Shown: positions 1 to 10,832 of the stretch, piece after piece
Layout: the number at the start of each line of letters is the position of its first letter
Numbering within the stretch: the stretch's first letter is position 1
NCBI GenBank assembly: GCA_963725505.1
Contig: CAVRYN010000004.1
Location: 124,001-188,000, forward strand
DNA: 64,000 nt
Reading direction: 5' to 3'
Origin: Udaeobacter sp963725505
GTDB lineage: Bacteria; Verrucomicrobiota; Verrucomicrobiia; Chthoniobacterales; UBA10450
Made by a program: the position numbers and the translations under genes
The notes under the pieces: generated by a model
Told to the model about the DNA's origin: nothing
The model's input: only the letters and a program-made list of their open reading frames with translations
Database searches by the model: none

Positions 1-771
1 CTTGTCTTTGGTTTTCAGTTTCTTCATCAGCCAGGCTTCCGCGCGATCCGGCGTCCCGATTTCCTCAAGCATCTTCATCGATTCCTCATTGGCGCCGCCA
101 TGCAACGGACCCTTGAGCGTCGCGACTGCGGAAGTAACCGCGGCGTAGATTCCTGCCAGCGTCGAAGCCGTCACGCGCGCCGCAAATGTGGAGGCGTTGA
201 ATTCGTGGTCTGCGTACAAGTTGAAAATCGTGTCGAGCATTCGGATTTGCCAATCCTGCGGAACTTTGCCATCCAGTTTGTAAAAGAAATTGCCTGCCTG
301 AGTAAGATCCGGTCGTTCCGGGAGCGGTTCTTCGCCGTGCGAAATGCGCCAGCCGTCAGTGATTAAAGTGGAAACGCGCGCGATCAACCGGATGGACTTG
401 CGGATATTGGCGTCGTGCGAGCTGTCGCTCAGGTCTTTGTCGAACGCGCTCAACATCGACACCCCGGTGCGCAACATATCCATTGGATGAGTGGCGCTCG
501 GCAGTAGCCGCAGCATTTCCGTCACTTGCCCCGGCAGTGCGCGTTGTGTGGCAATTTGTTGCGTAAATTCGGCAAATTGTTTCCCGTTGGGCAACTCACC
601 ATTCAGGAGCAGGTACGCGACCTCTTCAAAACTCGCTTTCTCCGCCATTTCATGAATGTCGTAGCCCCGATACATCAGCCCGGCGTTGGGATCGACCCAG
701 CAGATCGCGGTTTCTCCGGCGATAACGCCGGCCAGCCCGGGGCTGTATTCTGGTTTCGCTTCAGTAGCCAT
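1..771 (-). CDS. prpC: 2-methylcitrate/citrate synthase, partial
   Basis: Condenses oxaloacetate with propionyl-CoA (methylcitrate cycle) or acetyl-CoA. The ATG at 771 opens a frame that stays open to the window edge, giving 257 residues of a family of about 370-430, so the C-terminus lies outside. The translation has the citrate synthase N-terminal pattern (GYDIHEMAEKASFEEVAYLL) and the catalytic-histidine segment GPLHGGANEESMKML. It is third in a leftward prpD-prpB-prpC run, 61 bases after prpB. That context favours methylcitrate synthase over housekeeping citrate synthase, but the substrate is inferred from neighbours only. Confidence 0.9.
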   Translation of the reverse strand, partial: MATEAKPEYSPGLAGVIAGETAICWVDPNAGLMYRGYDIHEMAEKASFEEVAYLLLNGELPNGKQFAEFTQQIATQRALPGQVTEMLRLLPSATHPMDMLRTGVSMLSAFDKDLSDSSHDANIRKSIRLIARVSTLITDGWRISHGEEPLPERPDLTQAGNFFYKLDGKVPQDWQIRMLDTIFNLYADHEFNASTFAARVTASTLAGIYAAVTSAVATLKGPLHGGANEESMKMLEEIGTPDRAEAWLMKKLKTKDK

Positions 772-832
772 TGGTCTTCTCTTTACTTGCGAATCGCAAT
801 CCTTCAACTGACCGGACTTAATCAGTTGATGT

Positions 833-1699
833 TCAACTTTCGGCGTTCCAACTCTCGGCGTCCGGATCGTAGTCGAGCAAGTCGTAAAGTTCCTGCCGCG
901 TGTGCATCCTGTCGATCCAATCGGATTGCGTCCCGGTCTTCTTTAATGCCGCAAAAAACTTCTCACTCGCTTTCATCGAAACGCGAAACGCGCTCTGCGG
1001 GAAAATCACCATCCGGTAGCCGAAGTCCGCGAGTTGCTCAAAGCTCAACAGCGGGCTTTTGCCAAACTCAGTCATGTTCGCGAGCAACGGGAGATCAATT
1101 TCCTTCGCAAAATCGCGAAACTCCTCCGCGTTCTGCAATGCCTCTGGAAAAATTGCATCCGCTCCGGCGGCAAGATATTGGCCCGCTCGCTCGACCGCGC
1201 GATCGAAACCTTCGACCGCGCGCGCATCTGTCCGTGCGATGATCATGAAGTTCGGATCGTGGCGCGACGCCACCGCCGCTTTGATCTTGCCGGCCATTTC
1301 CTCAAGATCGACAAGCGTTTTCCCTGCAAGATGACCACAACGCTTTGGAAATTCCTGATCTTCAATGTGGCAGCCTGCCAGGCCGGCGTTCTCCAATTCC
1401 TGAATCGTCCGCGCGACGTTTTCTGCGCCGCCAAATCCGGTATCGGCATCGACAATCGCAGGGATCTTGACCGCCTTGGCGATGTAGCCCGCCAATTGCG
1501 CGACCTCGGTTAACGTCAGCAGTCCGATGTCGGGAACACCGGCGGTCGCGTTCGCCATTCCAGCACCGCTTACGTACACAGCGTCAAACCCGGCACGCTC
1601 CACCTGTCGCGCCATCGCCGCGTTGGGCACTCCGGGCATTATCACCGCGCCTTTCGCGATCAATTCACGCAATCGAGCCGCTTTGCTGTTCGTTGTCAT
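833..1699 (-). CDS. prpB: 2-methylisocitrate lyase
   Basis: Cleaves 2-methylisocitrate to pyruvate and succinate in the methylcitrate cycle (cytoplasm). The 288 residues match the usual length of about 290. The isocitrate-lyase-superfamily active-site loop is visible as PKRCGH with Cys121, and metal/substrate-binding segments DADTGFGG (about 84-91) and HIEDQ (111-115) precede it. It lies between prpD and prpC on the same strand, which supports methylisocitrate lyase over the related phosphonomutase or oxaloacetase enzymes. The 43-base gap to prpD carries half of the dispersed TGTCATTC repeat. Confidence 0.93.
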   Translation of the reverse strand: MTTNSKAARLRELIAKGAVIMPGVPNAAMARQVERAGFDAVYVSGAGMANATAGVPDIGLLTLTEVAQLAGYIAKAVKIPAIVDADTGFGGAENVARTIQELENAGLAGCHIEDQEFPKRCGHLAGKTLVDLEEMAGKIKAAVASRHDPNFMIIARTDARAVEGFDRAVERAGQYLAAGADAIFPEALQNAEEFRDFAKEIDLPLLANMTEFGKSPLLSFEQLADFGYRMVIFPQSAFRVSMKASEKFFAALKKTGTQSDWIDRMHTRQELYDLLDYDPDAESWNAES

Positions 1700-1716
1700 G
1701 TCGTGCGATCTTTTGT

Positions 1717-1746
1717 CATTCCGAGCGAAGTCGAGGAATCTCTTAC
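1717..1746. repeat. half-copy of dispersed TGTCATTC repeat
   Basis: The prpD-prpB gap contains TGTCATTCCGAGCGAAG followed by TCGAGGAATCTC. It matches the left arms of longer inverted copies at 16778-16868 and 42378-42474. Only one arm is present here. Confidence 0.7.
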
Positions 1747-3150
1747 TTATTCGCTCTGTGCTGTGGCATTTCCAACGCCTTCATCAACTCATCGACGTTC
1801 TGCGCTTCGTCGAGCTTCCACACAATGTCGATAATCTTTCGCGCGCGATCGCTGCCGAGCAATGGTTCAACCAAAGCATTAAACTTTTCTTCCACCTGCG
1901 AATCTTTCAGCGGATTCTTCGCGTGCCCCATTGGATAATCCACTCGTTTGGTCAAGCGCCGTCCATCGGCAAGATCAATATGCACAATGTTCGCGACCGC
2001 GTCGGGATACATACCGCTCAGTTCTGCATTGCGTTCCACCTTTACATTTTCCAAAAATTTCCAGACCTCGGGATCTTTGAAACGCTGCGGCTCGAAATTG
2101 TTTATCGGTCACTTCGCCGTCAATCAGCGCAATCGCCGTGATGTATGGCAGACTGTGATCGGCCGTTTCGCGAGTTTCCGGTTTCCATTTTTCCGGCTCG
2201 CTGCCGATGATGTCCACCGATGCATCGTGACTCTCGATCGTCATCGCACGCACGTTCGCCGGGTCGCCGATCTCCTTGCGCAACAGAAGCGCCGCTTCAA
2301 TTGCGCTCTGGCTGTGATATTCGGCGGGCCAGAATTTGATGCTCGTGCGCAAAATCATCGACGCCGGTCCGTCGCCGGCTTTTTCAAACGGCACAGCAAA
2401 TTTTTCGCCTACGTTGCCCAGCGAAACGCCGAGCTGTTTTTCAAATCCCATTTGGCCTTCGAAAATCGGACCCGGCCCAGTCATGCCAGCGCGCGCGAGG
2501 AGCGCCGAAAAAACTCCGTGCCGCGCTGCGTTCGCGAACGCCACACCTTTCCAATGCGACAGCTCGCCCACGCGCGCCTGTCGCATCGCTGCGCCTGCAA
2601 CTCCGGCAATGTTCACGGCGTGGCGCGTGTTCTTCGGATCGAGCTTCATCAGCTTCGCGCACGCAAGCGCAGTCGAGAACGCGCCGTAGGTCACATGATC
2701 CCAGCCGCGCGCGCGAATGCTCGCGGCGTCGCAAAACCGGCATTGCACTTCATAAGCCAGCGCGATCGCGGTGATCAGCTCTCGCCCATTCGCGCCGACG
2801 CTCTCGGCGACCGCCAGAGCTGCCGAAATATTATCGCTCGGATGCGCTGGCTCCTTCGACAGATAGGTATCGTTGTAATCGAAGTAGCGGATGCAACAGC
2901 CATTCGCGAACGCCGTCCAGTCCGGTGGCGCCTTGTGGTTTGTGCCGATGATTGTCGAACCTCGTTTCGCCGAAAAATCCGAAGCGACTTTGCGTGCAAT
3001 CGCGCACGGCTCCTCCTTCCAAGCTCCCAGCGCGCACCCGAGTGAGTCCAGCATGCGCCGTTCCACTTCGTGCACGACGTCTTTGGAAAGATCCTCAAAT
3101 CGCAGTGCACACGCGTAATCAGCGAGTTGATGAGCAAGGGTTTTCTTCAT
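1743..3150 (-). CDS. prpD: MmgE/PrpD family 2-methylcitrate dehydratase, frameshifted
   Basis: Would dehydrate 2-methylcitrate to 2-methyl-cis-aconitate. The N-terminal reading frame from 3150 carries the family start (LADYACALRFEDL, then LDSLGCALGAW) and stays PrpD-like to about residue 350. Homology then continues in another frame from about 2098 down to the stop at 1743 (KFLENVKVERNAELSGMYPD...). One extra base near 2091-2101, around CAATTTCGAGCC, accounts for the change. Without it the product is 468 residues, normal for the family. It heads the operon with prpB and prpC. Either a fresh mutation or a consensus error; I favour the latter because nothing else in the gene is damaged. Confidence 0.85.
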
Positions 3151-3198
3151 GAAGGCTGAAATTTCAATCTGCCGATGAATCTTCGGTCAGCAAGCTCT

Positions 3199-3254
3199 TG
3201 TAGGGCAGGCGCTCCGCCTGCTCGCTTTCGGCAACCGATACGGTTGCCCTACAA
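3199..3254. repeat. TGTAG-type compound hairpin element
   Basis: Ends are TGTAGGGC and GCCCTACA, inverted copies of each other. Inside are two perfect stem-loops, GCAGGCG/CGCCTGC and GGCAACCG/CGGTTGCC. It sits between the divergent prpD and CoA-transferase genes. Confidence 0.85.
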
Positions 3255-3295
3255 TTCAGAATCGCGCACAATCTCTGCGTGAGCGAGTTTCAATT

Positions 3296-3330
3296 TGGCG
3301 GCCCGCCCGCCGTAGCCTTGGCGAAGGCGG
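3296..3330. repeat. GCCCGCC-type palindromic repeat
   Basis: Inverted repeat GCCCGCC ... TAGCCTTGGCGAAGGC ... GGGCG. Related copies lie at 27704-27733 and 22184-22216, and a diverged one sits inside nagA (about 19020-19105). It is followed by an ATTCGTG phrase repeat up to the gene start at 3379. Confidence 0.6.
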
Positions 3331-3378
3331 GCGATTCGTCCATGTTATTCGTGTAATCGTGATTCAAATTTCCTCGAC

Positions 3379-4734
3379 ATGAGCAAAGTTTATCCTAACG
3401 CCACCGCCGCGCTTAACGGCCTGCTTCACGACAACATGACGATCGCTGCGGGCGGGTTCGGGCTGTGCGGCATTCCGGAAAATCTGATCGCCGCGTTGCA
3501 CGACAGCGGCGTGAAAGGCCTGACCATTGTCGGCAACAACGCTGGCGTCGATGGTTTCGGAATGGGAGTTCTGCTCACCACACGGCAGGTGAAAAAAGTC
3601 CTGGCCTCGTACGTTGGCGAGAACAAGGAGTTCGAGCGTCAGGTGTTGTCGGGTGAACTTGAACTCGAGCTCATTCCCCAGGGCACGCTCGCGGAGCGGT
3701 TGCGTGCGGGTGGCGCGGGGATCCCGGGATTCTACACGCGCACCGGCTTCGGCACCAAACTGACTGAGGGCAAGGAAACCAAAGTTTTCGACGGCAAGGA
3801 ATACGTGCTCGAACCCGGCATCACGGCCGAGCTTTCGCTCGTGAAGGCGTGGAAGGGCGACAAGTCCGGCAACCTCATTTTCCGGAAAACCTCACGGAAC
3901 TTTAATCCGATGATCGCCAGCTGCGGCAAAGTCTGCGTCGCTGAGGTGGAGCAACTCGTCGAGATTGGCGAGCTTGATCCCGACCAGATCCACACGCCGG
4001 GCATTTTCGTCGACCGCATCATCCAGGGAGAAAAGTACGAAAAACGGATTGAGTTCCGCACCGTACAAGGCAGCACGACCGCAAAAAAAGAAAATCCGAT
4101 CCGCGAGTTGATGGCGAAGCGCGCTGCGCAGGAGTTGCGCGACGGTTACTACGTCAATCTCGGCATCGGCATCCCGACGCTGGTGGCGAACTACATCCCC
4201 GAAGGCATGAACGTTACGTTGCAGTCCGAGAATGGCCTGCTTGGCATCGGCCCGTTCCCAACTGAGGATGAAGTGGACGCCGACTTGATCAACGCCGGCA
4301 AACAAACCATCACCACGATGCCTGGCTCGGCCTTTTTCTCCAGCGCCGACTCATTCACGATGATTCGTGGCGGCCACATCGATCTTGCTATTCTCGGCGC
4401 GTTCGAAGTGACGGACAAAGGCGACATCGCAAACTGGATGATTCCCGGCAAGATGGTCAAAGGACCAGGTGGCGCGATGGACCTGGTCGCCGGGGTGAAG
4501 CGTGTCGTCGCGGTGATGGAGCACACCTCGAAGGACGGCAGCCCAAAAATTTTGAAACAATGCACGCTGCCCATCACTGGCTTGGGAGTCGTCAACCTCA
4601 TCATCACCGATCTATGCGTGTTCGAGGTGAAACAAGGCGGCGGCCTCGTTCTCATTGAATTGCATCCTGGCGTTACGGTGGACGACGTCCGCGCAAAGAC
4701 TGGCGCGCCGTTCAACGTCGCCCTCAAGCGCTGA
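3379..4734 (+). CDS. 3-oxoacid CoA-transferase, fused A and B subunits
   Basis: Transfers CoA between succinyl-CoA (or acetyl-CoA) and a 3-oxoacid such as acetoacetate. The first 225 or so residues are the alpha subunit (AGGFGLCGIPENLI) and residues from about 235 are the beta subunit (VNLGIGIPTLVANYIP). The catalytic glutamate is in SENG at residue 284. Bacterial ScoA and ScoB are usually separate, and the 451-residue fused form resembles mitochondrial SCOT. It is divergent from the prp operon with a repeat-filled gap, so a role in short-chain acyl-CoA use is plausible, but substrate preference cannot be read from the sequence. Confidence 0.93.
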   Translation: MSKVYPNATAALNGLLHDNMTIAAGGFGLCGIPENLIAALHDSGVKGLTIVGNNAGVDGFGMGVLLTTRQVKKVLASYVGENKEFERQVLSGELELELIPQGTLAERLRAGGAGIPGFYTRTGFGTKLTEGKETKVFDGKEYVLEPGITAELSLVKAWKGDKSGNLIFRKTSRNFNPMIASCGKVCVAEVEQLVEIGELDPDQIHTPGIFVDRIIQGEKYEKRIEFRTVQGSTTAKKENPIRELMAKRAAQELRDGYYVNLGIGIPTLVANYIPEGMNVTLQSENGLLGIGPFPTEDEVDADLINAGKQTITTMPGSAFFSSADSFTMIRGGHIDLAILGAFEVTDKGDIANWMIPGKMVKGPGGAMDLVAGVKRVVAVMEHTSKDGSPKILKQCTLPITGLGVVNLIITDLCVFEVKQGGGLVLIELHPGVTVDDVRAKTGAPFNVALKR

Positions 4735-4832
4735 CTTGTTCTGCAGCAGATTGGGTAGATCGCGGACTTCCTCTTAGCGCCGCTGCCATCGGCAAATGGA
4801 TCGTCGCTGCAGCCCGGAAGTGTAAATTACGA

Positions 4833-6119
4833 TTACGCCGTCCGCTCGCGCGGGCATAGCAGCACCAGCAGTGATGCGATTATCCAGCACGCGACCATAA
4901 AAATAAACCCGCCGCGGAATGAGCCGGTGCGCTGGCTCAGATCGCCAATGATCTTTGGACCAAAGAATCCGCCAATGCTGGCCGTGCAATTGATGAAGCC
5001 GACCGCTGCTGCAGCCGCCGAGCTGGTGAGAAATGAAGACGGGAGCGCCCAGAACGATGGCAGATAGGCCACCGTTCCGAAGCCGATCAGCGTGAACACC
5101 ACGATTAGCAGTGCGATCGAATGCGGAGCAAGAAACCACGCGCCCAACGCTAGCGCAGCGGTTAATTGTGGGACGGCAAAATGCCAGCGGCGCTCGCGCG
5201 TGCGATCGGAGTTCCAGCCAAGCAGCAGCATTCCGATGAGACCCGCAACAAACGGAATCGCGCCGATCCAGCCAATGCGCTGAACATCAGTCCAACCGGT
5301 GAGCCGCTGAAGCATGGTCGGCATCCAAAACCAAAAGGCGTAGCCGCCGGTATAACAGAAGAACAACCCGGCAGTGAGCATCAACACCGCCGGATGCCGA
5401 AGCGCTTGCCAAATCGTAACGTGTTCTACATGTGCTTTGGCGCGCCGCTCTTCAGCAAGACGAGCACTTAACCAATCGCGCTCGTTAGGCTGCAACCATC
5501 GCACTTCGTTAGGCCGATCCGGCAGCACGAACAGTGTCGCGATTCCAAGTAAGATCGCGGGCACGCCTTCCAGCAGGAAGAGCCATCGCCATCCGGCAGT
5601 GTCGAGCCAATGAACACGCAGGATCATGCCGGCAAGAGGCCCGCCGAGAATGTAAGCAATGGGAATAGCCGACATAAACCGCGCCACCGCCTTGGCCCGA
5701 TCCTGATAAACGAACCAGTGCGAAAGATAAACAATCACACCGGGGAAAAAGCCTGCCTCGGCTGCGCCGAGCAGGAAACGCGCGCCGTAAAGCTCCAGCG
5801 GCGTGCGGACAAAACCAGTGAGTGTTGTGAGTGCGCCCCAGATTATCAGCGTTGTCGCGAGGAGAAGTCTGGCGCTCCAGCGTTCCACCAGCAGCGCCCC
5901 GGGAATTTGCAGCGCAAAATATCCAATAAAAAAAATTCCGCTGGCCGTGCCAAACACTGAATCGCTTAAACCCAGGTCGCCTTTCATTCCAAGCGTCGCA
6001 TACGCGATGTTTGTGCGATCGAGGTAATTCGCGACGTAAAGCAGAAACAGAAACGGCAGAAGCCGCCACGCGATTCGACTGCGCGCACTTTCGCCGGCGT
6101 CTGCTTGCAAAGAAGCCAT
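4833..6119 (-). CDS. MFS transporter, anion:cation symporter (ACS) type
   Basis: Inner-membrane secondary transporter with about 12 hydrophobic segments over 428 residues. The first helix carries NYLDRTNIAYA, and the loop between helices 2 and 3 plus the GAAEAGFFPGVIVYL segment are typical of the ACS family, whose members carry organic acids such as phthalate, hexuronates or tartrate. I start at the ATG at 6119 (MASLQADAGE). An upstream GTG at 6155 and ATG at 6134 are possible. It faces away from an acetyl-CoA synthetase remnant. The substrate is unknown. Confidence 0.9.
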   Translation of the reverse strand: MASLQADAGESARSRIAWRLLPFLFLLYVANYLDRTNIAYATLGMKGDLGLSDSVFGTASGIFFIGYFALQIPGALLVERWSARLLLATTLIIWGALTTLTGFVRTPLELYGARFLLGAAEAGFFPGVIVYLSHWFVYQDRAKAVARFMSAIPIAYILGGPLAGMILRVHWLDTAGWRWLFLLEGVPAILLGIATLFVLPDRPNEVRWLQPNERDWLSARLAEERRAKAHVEHVTIWQALRHPAVLMLTAGLFFCYTGGYAFWFWMPTMLQRLTGWTDVQRIGWIGAIPFVAGLIGMLLLGWNSDRTRERRWHFAVPQLTAALALGAWFLAPHSIALLIVVFTLIGFGTVAYLPSFWALPSSFLTSSAAAAAVGFINCTASIGGFFGPKIIGDLSQRTGSFRGGFIFMVACWIIASLLVLLCPRERTA

Positions 6120-6164
6120 CGTTGCGCGCAGCATAACGCCGTTCGAAACGCTCACAATTTAGAA

Positions 6165-6381
6165 AACGCGTTCGCCGCCCAACTTGGCAAAGCGCTCGCT
6201 CCCAAGGAAGTTTTGTTCGTCGGCGACATTCCCAAAACGCGAAACGCAAAAGTGATGCGCCGCATCGTCCGCGCCGCGTATCTCGGCGAAAAACTCGGCG
6301 ACACATCTGCGTTGGAAAACCCGGCGTCCTGGACGAAATCAAGCGCGCGGCTGCACGCTGGCGCGAGCCAAATAAAACTGT
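6165..6381 (+). pseudogene. acetyl/acyl-CoA synthetase C-terminal remnant
   Basis: About 70 codons match the extreme C-terminus of AMP-forming acetyl-CoA synthetase: LGKALAPKEVLFVGDIPKTR, then AKVMRRIVRAAYLG with the conserved lysine region, then LENPA. After LENPA a frame change is needed to read the expected VLDEIKRAAARW, so the piece is both truncated and frameshifted. No upstream part of the gene survives, because the MFS gene lies there on the other strand. The TAG of the following TGTAG repeat closes the fragment. I read it as a deletion scar. Confidence 0.75.
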
Positions 6382-6467
6382 AGCCGCTGTAGCCACGGCC
6401 CTATGGGCCGTCTACGTAGTGTGACAAGGAGCGCCTAGGTGAACCGGCCATAGGCCGGTGGCTACAA
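6379..6467. repeat. TGTAG-type compound hairpin elements
   Basis: Two TGTAG starts (6379 and 6388). The second copy ends at GTGGCTACA (about 6466). Internal stems are ACGGCCC/GGGCCGT and ACCGGCC/GGCCGGT. Confidence 0.8.
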
Positions 6468-6499
6468 CATTTATGAAATCGCTCTAGCGCACATCATGG

Positions 6500-6636
6500 T
6501 AGGCCGCTTTTGGTAGGACGCTCACTCCTGTGAGCGCCGTTCTTTGTGATTGCATCGCGGCGGCGCGCAGAGGACTGCGCGCCCTACCTTTTGCTTTTCC
6601 CTTTCGCGGTAAGGGTCCGGGAACCCGCCCTACCTC
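6500..6636. repeat. GGTAGG ... CCTACC hairpin elements, tandem
   Basis: Three adjacent units with inverted ends such as GGTAGGACG and GCGCGCCCTACC and stems such as GCGCTCAC/GTGAGCGC-like and GCGCGCAG/CTGCGCGC. They fill the gap between the synthetase remnant and the propeller pseudogene. I see no gene here. Confidence 0.6.
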
Positions 6637-6652
6637 AACTTGAGCTTAAGTT

Positions 6653-9600
6653 CTACGGTTGACATGGTCCAACCTTAGCGGTTGGGCCGAGACCTCCGGT
6701 GTAATTATTGCCACCGCCTTCAGTTGCCCAACCAATAACAAATGTCTTAAAGTTTTCAGGTGTTCCGGCATGGTCAGGGTTTAGGTACGGGTTTTTCTTG
6801 TTATCGTCTGTCGGCTTTATCGCAATCGCGTTGTAGTCATTGCTGAAGTGGGGATTGGGGTAAACGGCTGCCGCCCATTGCCACTGCACCTTTACACCCG
6901 GCGTAGCCGAGCTGATCGTGCCGCTTTAGGTAACGTTCTTTATTCCTCCAGGTGGTTACGGGCAGCCCACTGACATCACTGTGCCCGTCCCAGGATGACT
7001 TGGATCTGGTTCGTAGCCCGGATCGACATTAATAACAGCCATTTGCGGGATGTTACCAGAAATGACCGATCCATGCTTCGTTATTGAACTGGACACGATC
7101 ACGCTGATGGTCGATGGCAGCGTGGCCGGCGGGCCAGAACTACCGCCCGCACCACTCGTCCACGTTCCTCCGCAGATTGCTGGATCGGGAGTGGTGTTCT
7201 CGGCAAAACCTTTGAAGGCCGAAGGTGCGGAACCGCCGCTCAACTTATTGGATTTTGCCCATTGTGCTCCCCAGAACGTCACGTGCTGCCCTACCACCGC
7301 GCTACGATCGCCGATGACAAAGCTTAAGCCCGACAAAGGATAAACGAATGCGCCGCGGCCGCGTGTCCAGACTGAGAGCGTTGTCCCCCCGCGATCGATG
7401 GACATGTCCCAAATCATCACATGCGGAATTCCGTTGTCGAAACGGTTCCAAATCGGATACGCAACAGTGACGTCGTTGGTGTAGTACACGACCGAAGTCG
7501 GTGCCTGCAAAGACCTGTTGCGGGATATTCGGGTCCACAATGATTGAGTCCACCGGGATGTCCGGCAGGTTGCCTGTCTTATCCGCCCAGGTGAACGAGC
7601 TGCAGTTGGAGGCACATGCTCACCTGGAAAATGTGACCCGGCTGTGTTGGTGTGTTCGCGTTAAAGCCGCCAACCGCAGCATAGCCGACAGGCACATCCA
7701 CAGCTGGCACCCTGGGATCCATCGCAACGCCAAGCACGGGACGAAGAGGTAGCACGATGTTACTGCCGGTCACGTCAACCCAGATTGCCTGGCTGGCAAC
7801 GCCTGTGCCCAGGTTGAAACCGATCCAAACGTTTGCATCGTTTGTGCCTACGATGGCGACACTCTGGTATTTCGACGAATACTTGAGCTGATTGATGAAC
7901 GAACGGTTGCCCAGTGTCTGCTTGGTCATGTTCTGAGTCGTTGGGTTGTTGGTCACATACCAGGCGGATGTAGGCACGGTAGCCGCCGCTCCGCTGATCG
8001 TTTCCCACACTCGGGTTGTGCCGGCAATCAGATGGCCGCACCCGCTCGTAGGGCCGGCAGCCGGACAGTCGTCGCCGCCGGGTATGCCGCCATGGAACAT
8101 ATTTACTGGCAGAATGAATGACTGTAGGTCGCCGGTCCAACTGCCCCTGCTGCTTGTCCAGGTGGCCCCTGGAGTTGTGCAATGATAGATGCACCGGCTA
8201 AATCCCCCGCTGTTGTTGCCTTCCCAGACGCGGAGACTTCCAACATCGTCACCCGGCCTGGTACCGCCAAGAGTGCCGGATCCGTTAAACGTCAGGTTTG
8301 CGCTGTTGACATTAGAAAATGGAATCGAATTCCCAGCGCTGCCGCAAACAACGGCAGTGACAACAACGTTCGAACCATTGCCGCCTGCTGTCACCTGCGA
8401 TGGGATGTCGGCATTGATTGCTGTGCGAATATTCGTTGCTGCCGAGTTCGCGCTTGTACCGACAGAAACCTGGCCGGTGCCGCCTCGAGTCATCACCCAC
8501 ATGAATGTCTGCGTCCCAACGAGAAACTGTTGACCGATTGTCCCAGCGCCAGACACGCTGATCGTACCCTGCGCCTGAGTGCATGTCGTGCCCCTCGGGT
8601 CGATTTGCCCGGAGAAGCCGTCCCCACCGAGTCCCAGTTGCCACAGCACAGGACCGGTCGGAGTACCGGCAAAAGTGACCGAGCTAGGTCCGTTGTCCTG
8701 TGCGCCTCCAACTGCCATCGGTGCCGCAGCGTTGGCAAAGTTGCCGCTGATGTCCCCTGAGTAAAACTCAATCGTGTTAAGGCCTGTGTCCATGTTGAAC
8801 CAGGTTGGATCCACGGTCGAGCTGGCAACGTCTGCGTTGGTCGTGCCGTGAATACCTCCGTCATTACCGATTGCCAGGATGCTTGAGGAACCAGGAAGAA
8901 ATGCGAGAGCGTGTTGGTCCACATGCACAGGACCGGCATTGCCGCTATAAGAATAGCCGCACGTGGTATCGTTAAAGGTTGTTCCCGTGCGCGTTGCGAA
9001 CCAGACATCAAAGGTGCTGATAAAGACGCGATCGGGATTGTTCGGATCAACGGCGACTGCCTGGTCGTACCAGTTCTGAGGATAGTCGCCCTGGCCATTG
9101 GTGCAATTCCTGAGAGAACCGCCGGCAGATCCAGCCATAAACGCCCAGCTGTCGCCGCCATCAGTGCTCGACCAAACGCCGATCTGGCAGCCGTTGGTAT
9201 TGCCGCAGCCGTTGTTGCTGTTGAAGGCGATGGACTGCACTTGGGCATAGAGGTAGTTCGGACTGCTTGGAGCCACAGCGATATCGATGCGCCCAAGCTG
9301 ATCCCCAACGGGCGACGGTGCCGGTGAAGGGCTAGCAATCGCGTAAGGCGTGCCGCTGCCCGCATGCATGGGCGCCCCAGTGGCATAAGCGCTCCCGGTC
9401 ACCTGAGTGCCGAAGACAAAGCCGTTATCGTCACGGCTGATCAGACTGAAATCGCTGGGGCACCCGCTAATTGGCATTGTGCCTTTGTAGATGCCGTTTG
9501 CGCCGTTGGCTCCCAGATCATACTGGACGGTCGTGGCGAACCCGCGTACGCCTACTGCTGCGATAATGCGGGTAACGCCCGCTCCCATATCTGTTAGCTC

Positions 9601-10591
9601 CAGGCCTGTTATGTCCTGGCGCTGAGTGCTGAAGCCATTCGTCGTGCACGGGCCAGTCCAGTTGACCCCGCCGTCATACGAGAAGTAGAGCCCTTTTTTC
9701 GTGCCGGCCACGACGTTGCTGCTGTTATTGGGATCAACGCGCACTTTGCCCACCGCGTTATATTGCGGGAATTGCCCGGGCGGTTCGTCATAGGATGGGC
9801 CAAAGACGTCTGCGCCGAGTACAGTCCAGGTAGCACCAGCATCAATCGACTTCAAAATACCCTGACTACCCATGGAGAACGACCCATAATTGAGGTCGCC
9901 TGTGCCTGCGTAGATGGTGTTATGATTGTTGGGGTCCATCTCAAGCGCGTCGATGGCTGTCGTTCCAATCAGCGGATCATCGGTGAGTACGCTCCAAGTA
10001 GTCATGTCGCTGCAGCAGTTGGTCGTTTTCCATACCCCGCCACCAATCGCTCCCAGGTAAGCAACGATGCTGCCGTTTATGGTCGTAGTTGGATCGACGA
10101 CGATCGCGTTGATTCGGCCCTGCGTCGTTGTGTAGTTAAAGCAACCCGAACAGCCGGTCATGCGCTCCGGTTGAGGACCGAGCGGCGTAAAGCTAGTAGT
10201 GCTAAGGGCATTCGGACCAGCCATGTTGAGCTTGAGGTGCTGTCCAAATGGGACGCCACTTGGCATGCGCGAATGTTGTGCTGGCGGCCGCGCGCACCCA
10301 GGCGGGATTAAAGCGCCCGGTTGGAAACGTCAGACGATCGTTCCAGTATTGTTCCAACCGTGCCAAACCAGCAGCCTCTTCCCGTGTATTGGCGCCCGGC
10401 ACGGGCATGTAACGAGCGGACTGGTCGGGAGGCCCCGCCAGAACGCCAGTCCGGCTCGGACCGCCCGGACTGCGCAGCGCGCCGCCCCAGCCCGCAAAAA
10501 TCGCCAGGGCGACTCCGAGAAAACTAAGTGTGAATCCGAGTAGAACTCGGAGATTAAAAAACGCGGATTGCGAAGTGGATTTCTTTTTCAT
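6653..10591 (-). pseudogene. secreted BNR/sortilin-type beta-propeller protein, broken
   Basis: An originally 1,300-residue exported protein. It begins at 10591 with a membrane anchor or signal (LLGFTLSFLGVALAIFAGW). It continues in a new frame from about 10268 through repeated propeller blades (GGGVWKTTN, STDGGDSWAF, DPNNPDRVFIST), changes frame again near 7600 (VDSIIVDPNIPQQVFAGTDFG) and near 7507 (VYYTNDVTVAYPIWNR). It then meets two in-frame TAA codons at 6956 and near 6915 before a conserved-looking C-terminal segment (VQWQWAAAVY to the stop at 6653). Three frame changes, each by one extra base, plus two nonsense codons make it a pseudogene. Propellers of this kind bind glycans or proteins; the original role is unknown. 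Confidence 0.8.
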
Positions 10592-10832
10592 AAGTGGAGA
10601 TTGGGCTGAATTTCATTGTCCCTTAGACCCTGTGGAGATGCCGTTTCTAGCTGTAGCGTTGCAAACGTGTCAATCTTTTTATCTGGAATTTCTTTAGCTC
10701 AAGATTTGAACCATAGATGATAGGGCCATCGTCGTCAGGAGAAGCCGATCGACCTTGGGCTAAGCGCGGGAAGGTTGAAGGAACCCGAACGATGCCGAGA
10801 TCGCTACGGCTTGGCGAACACCGCCGACCCAC
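10592..10832. other. intergenic stretch, nothing recognised
   Basis: This gap lies between the start of the propeller pseudogene and the otsB remnant. I see no open frame with protein-like composition and no clear member of the repeat families. Confidence 0.4.

Noticed and set aside
833..1513. Plus-strand open frames over prpB
   Set aside because: They are antisense to a complete, motif-bearing enzyme and have no protein-like features.
5480..5520. GTTAGGC words as further attC sites
   Set aside because: They encode conserved residues of the MFS protein and lack paired arms and an inverted partner. A similar word at 42688 lies in the UDG gene.
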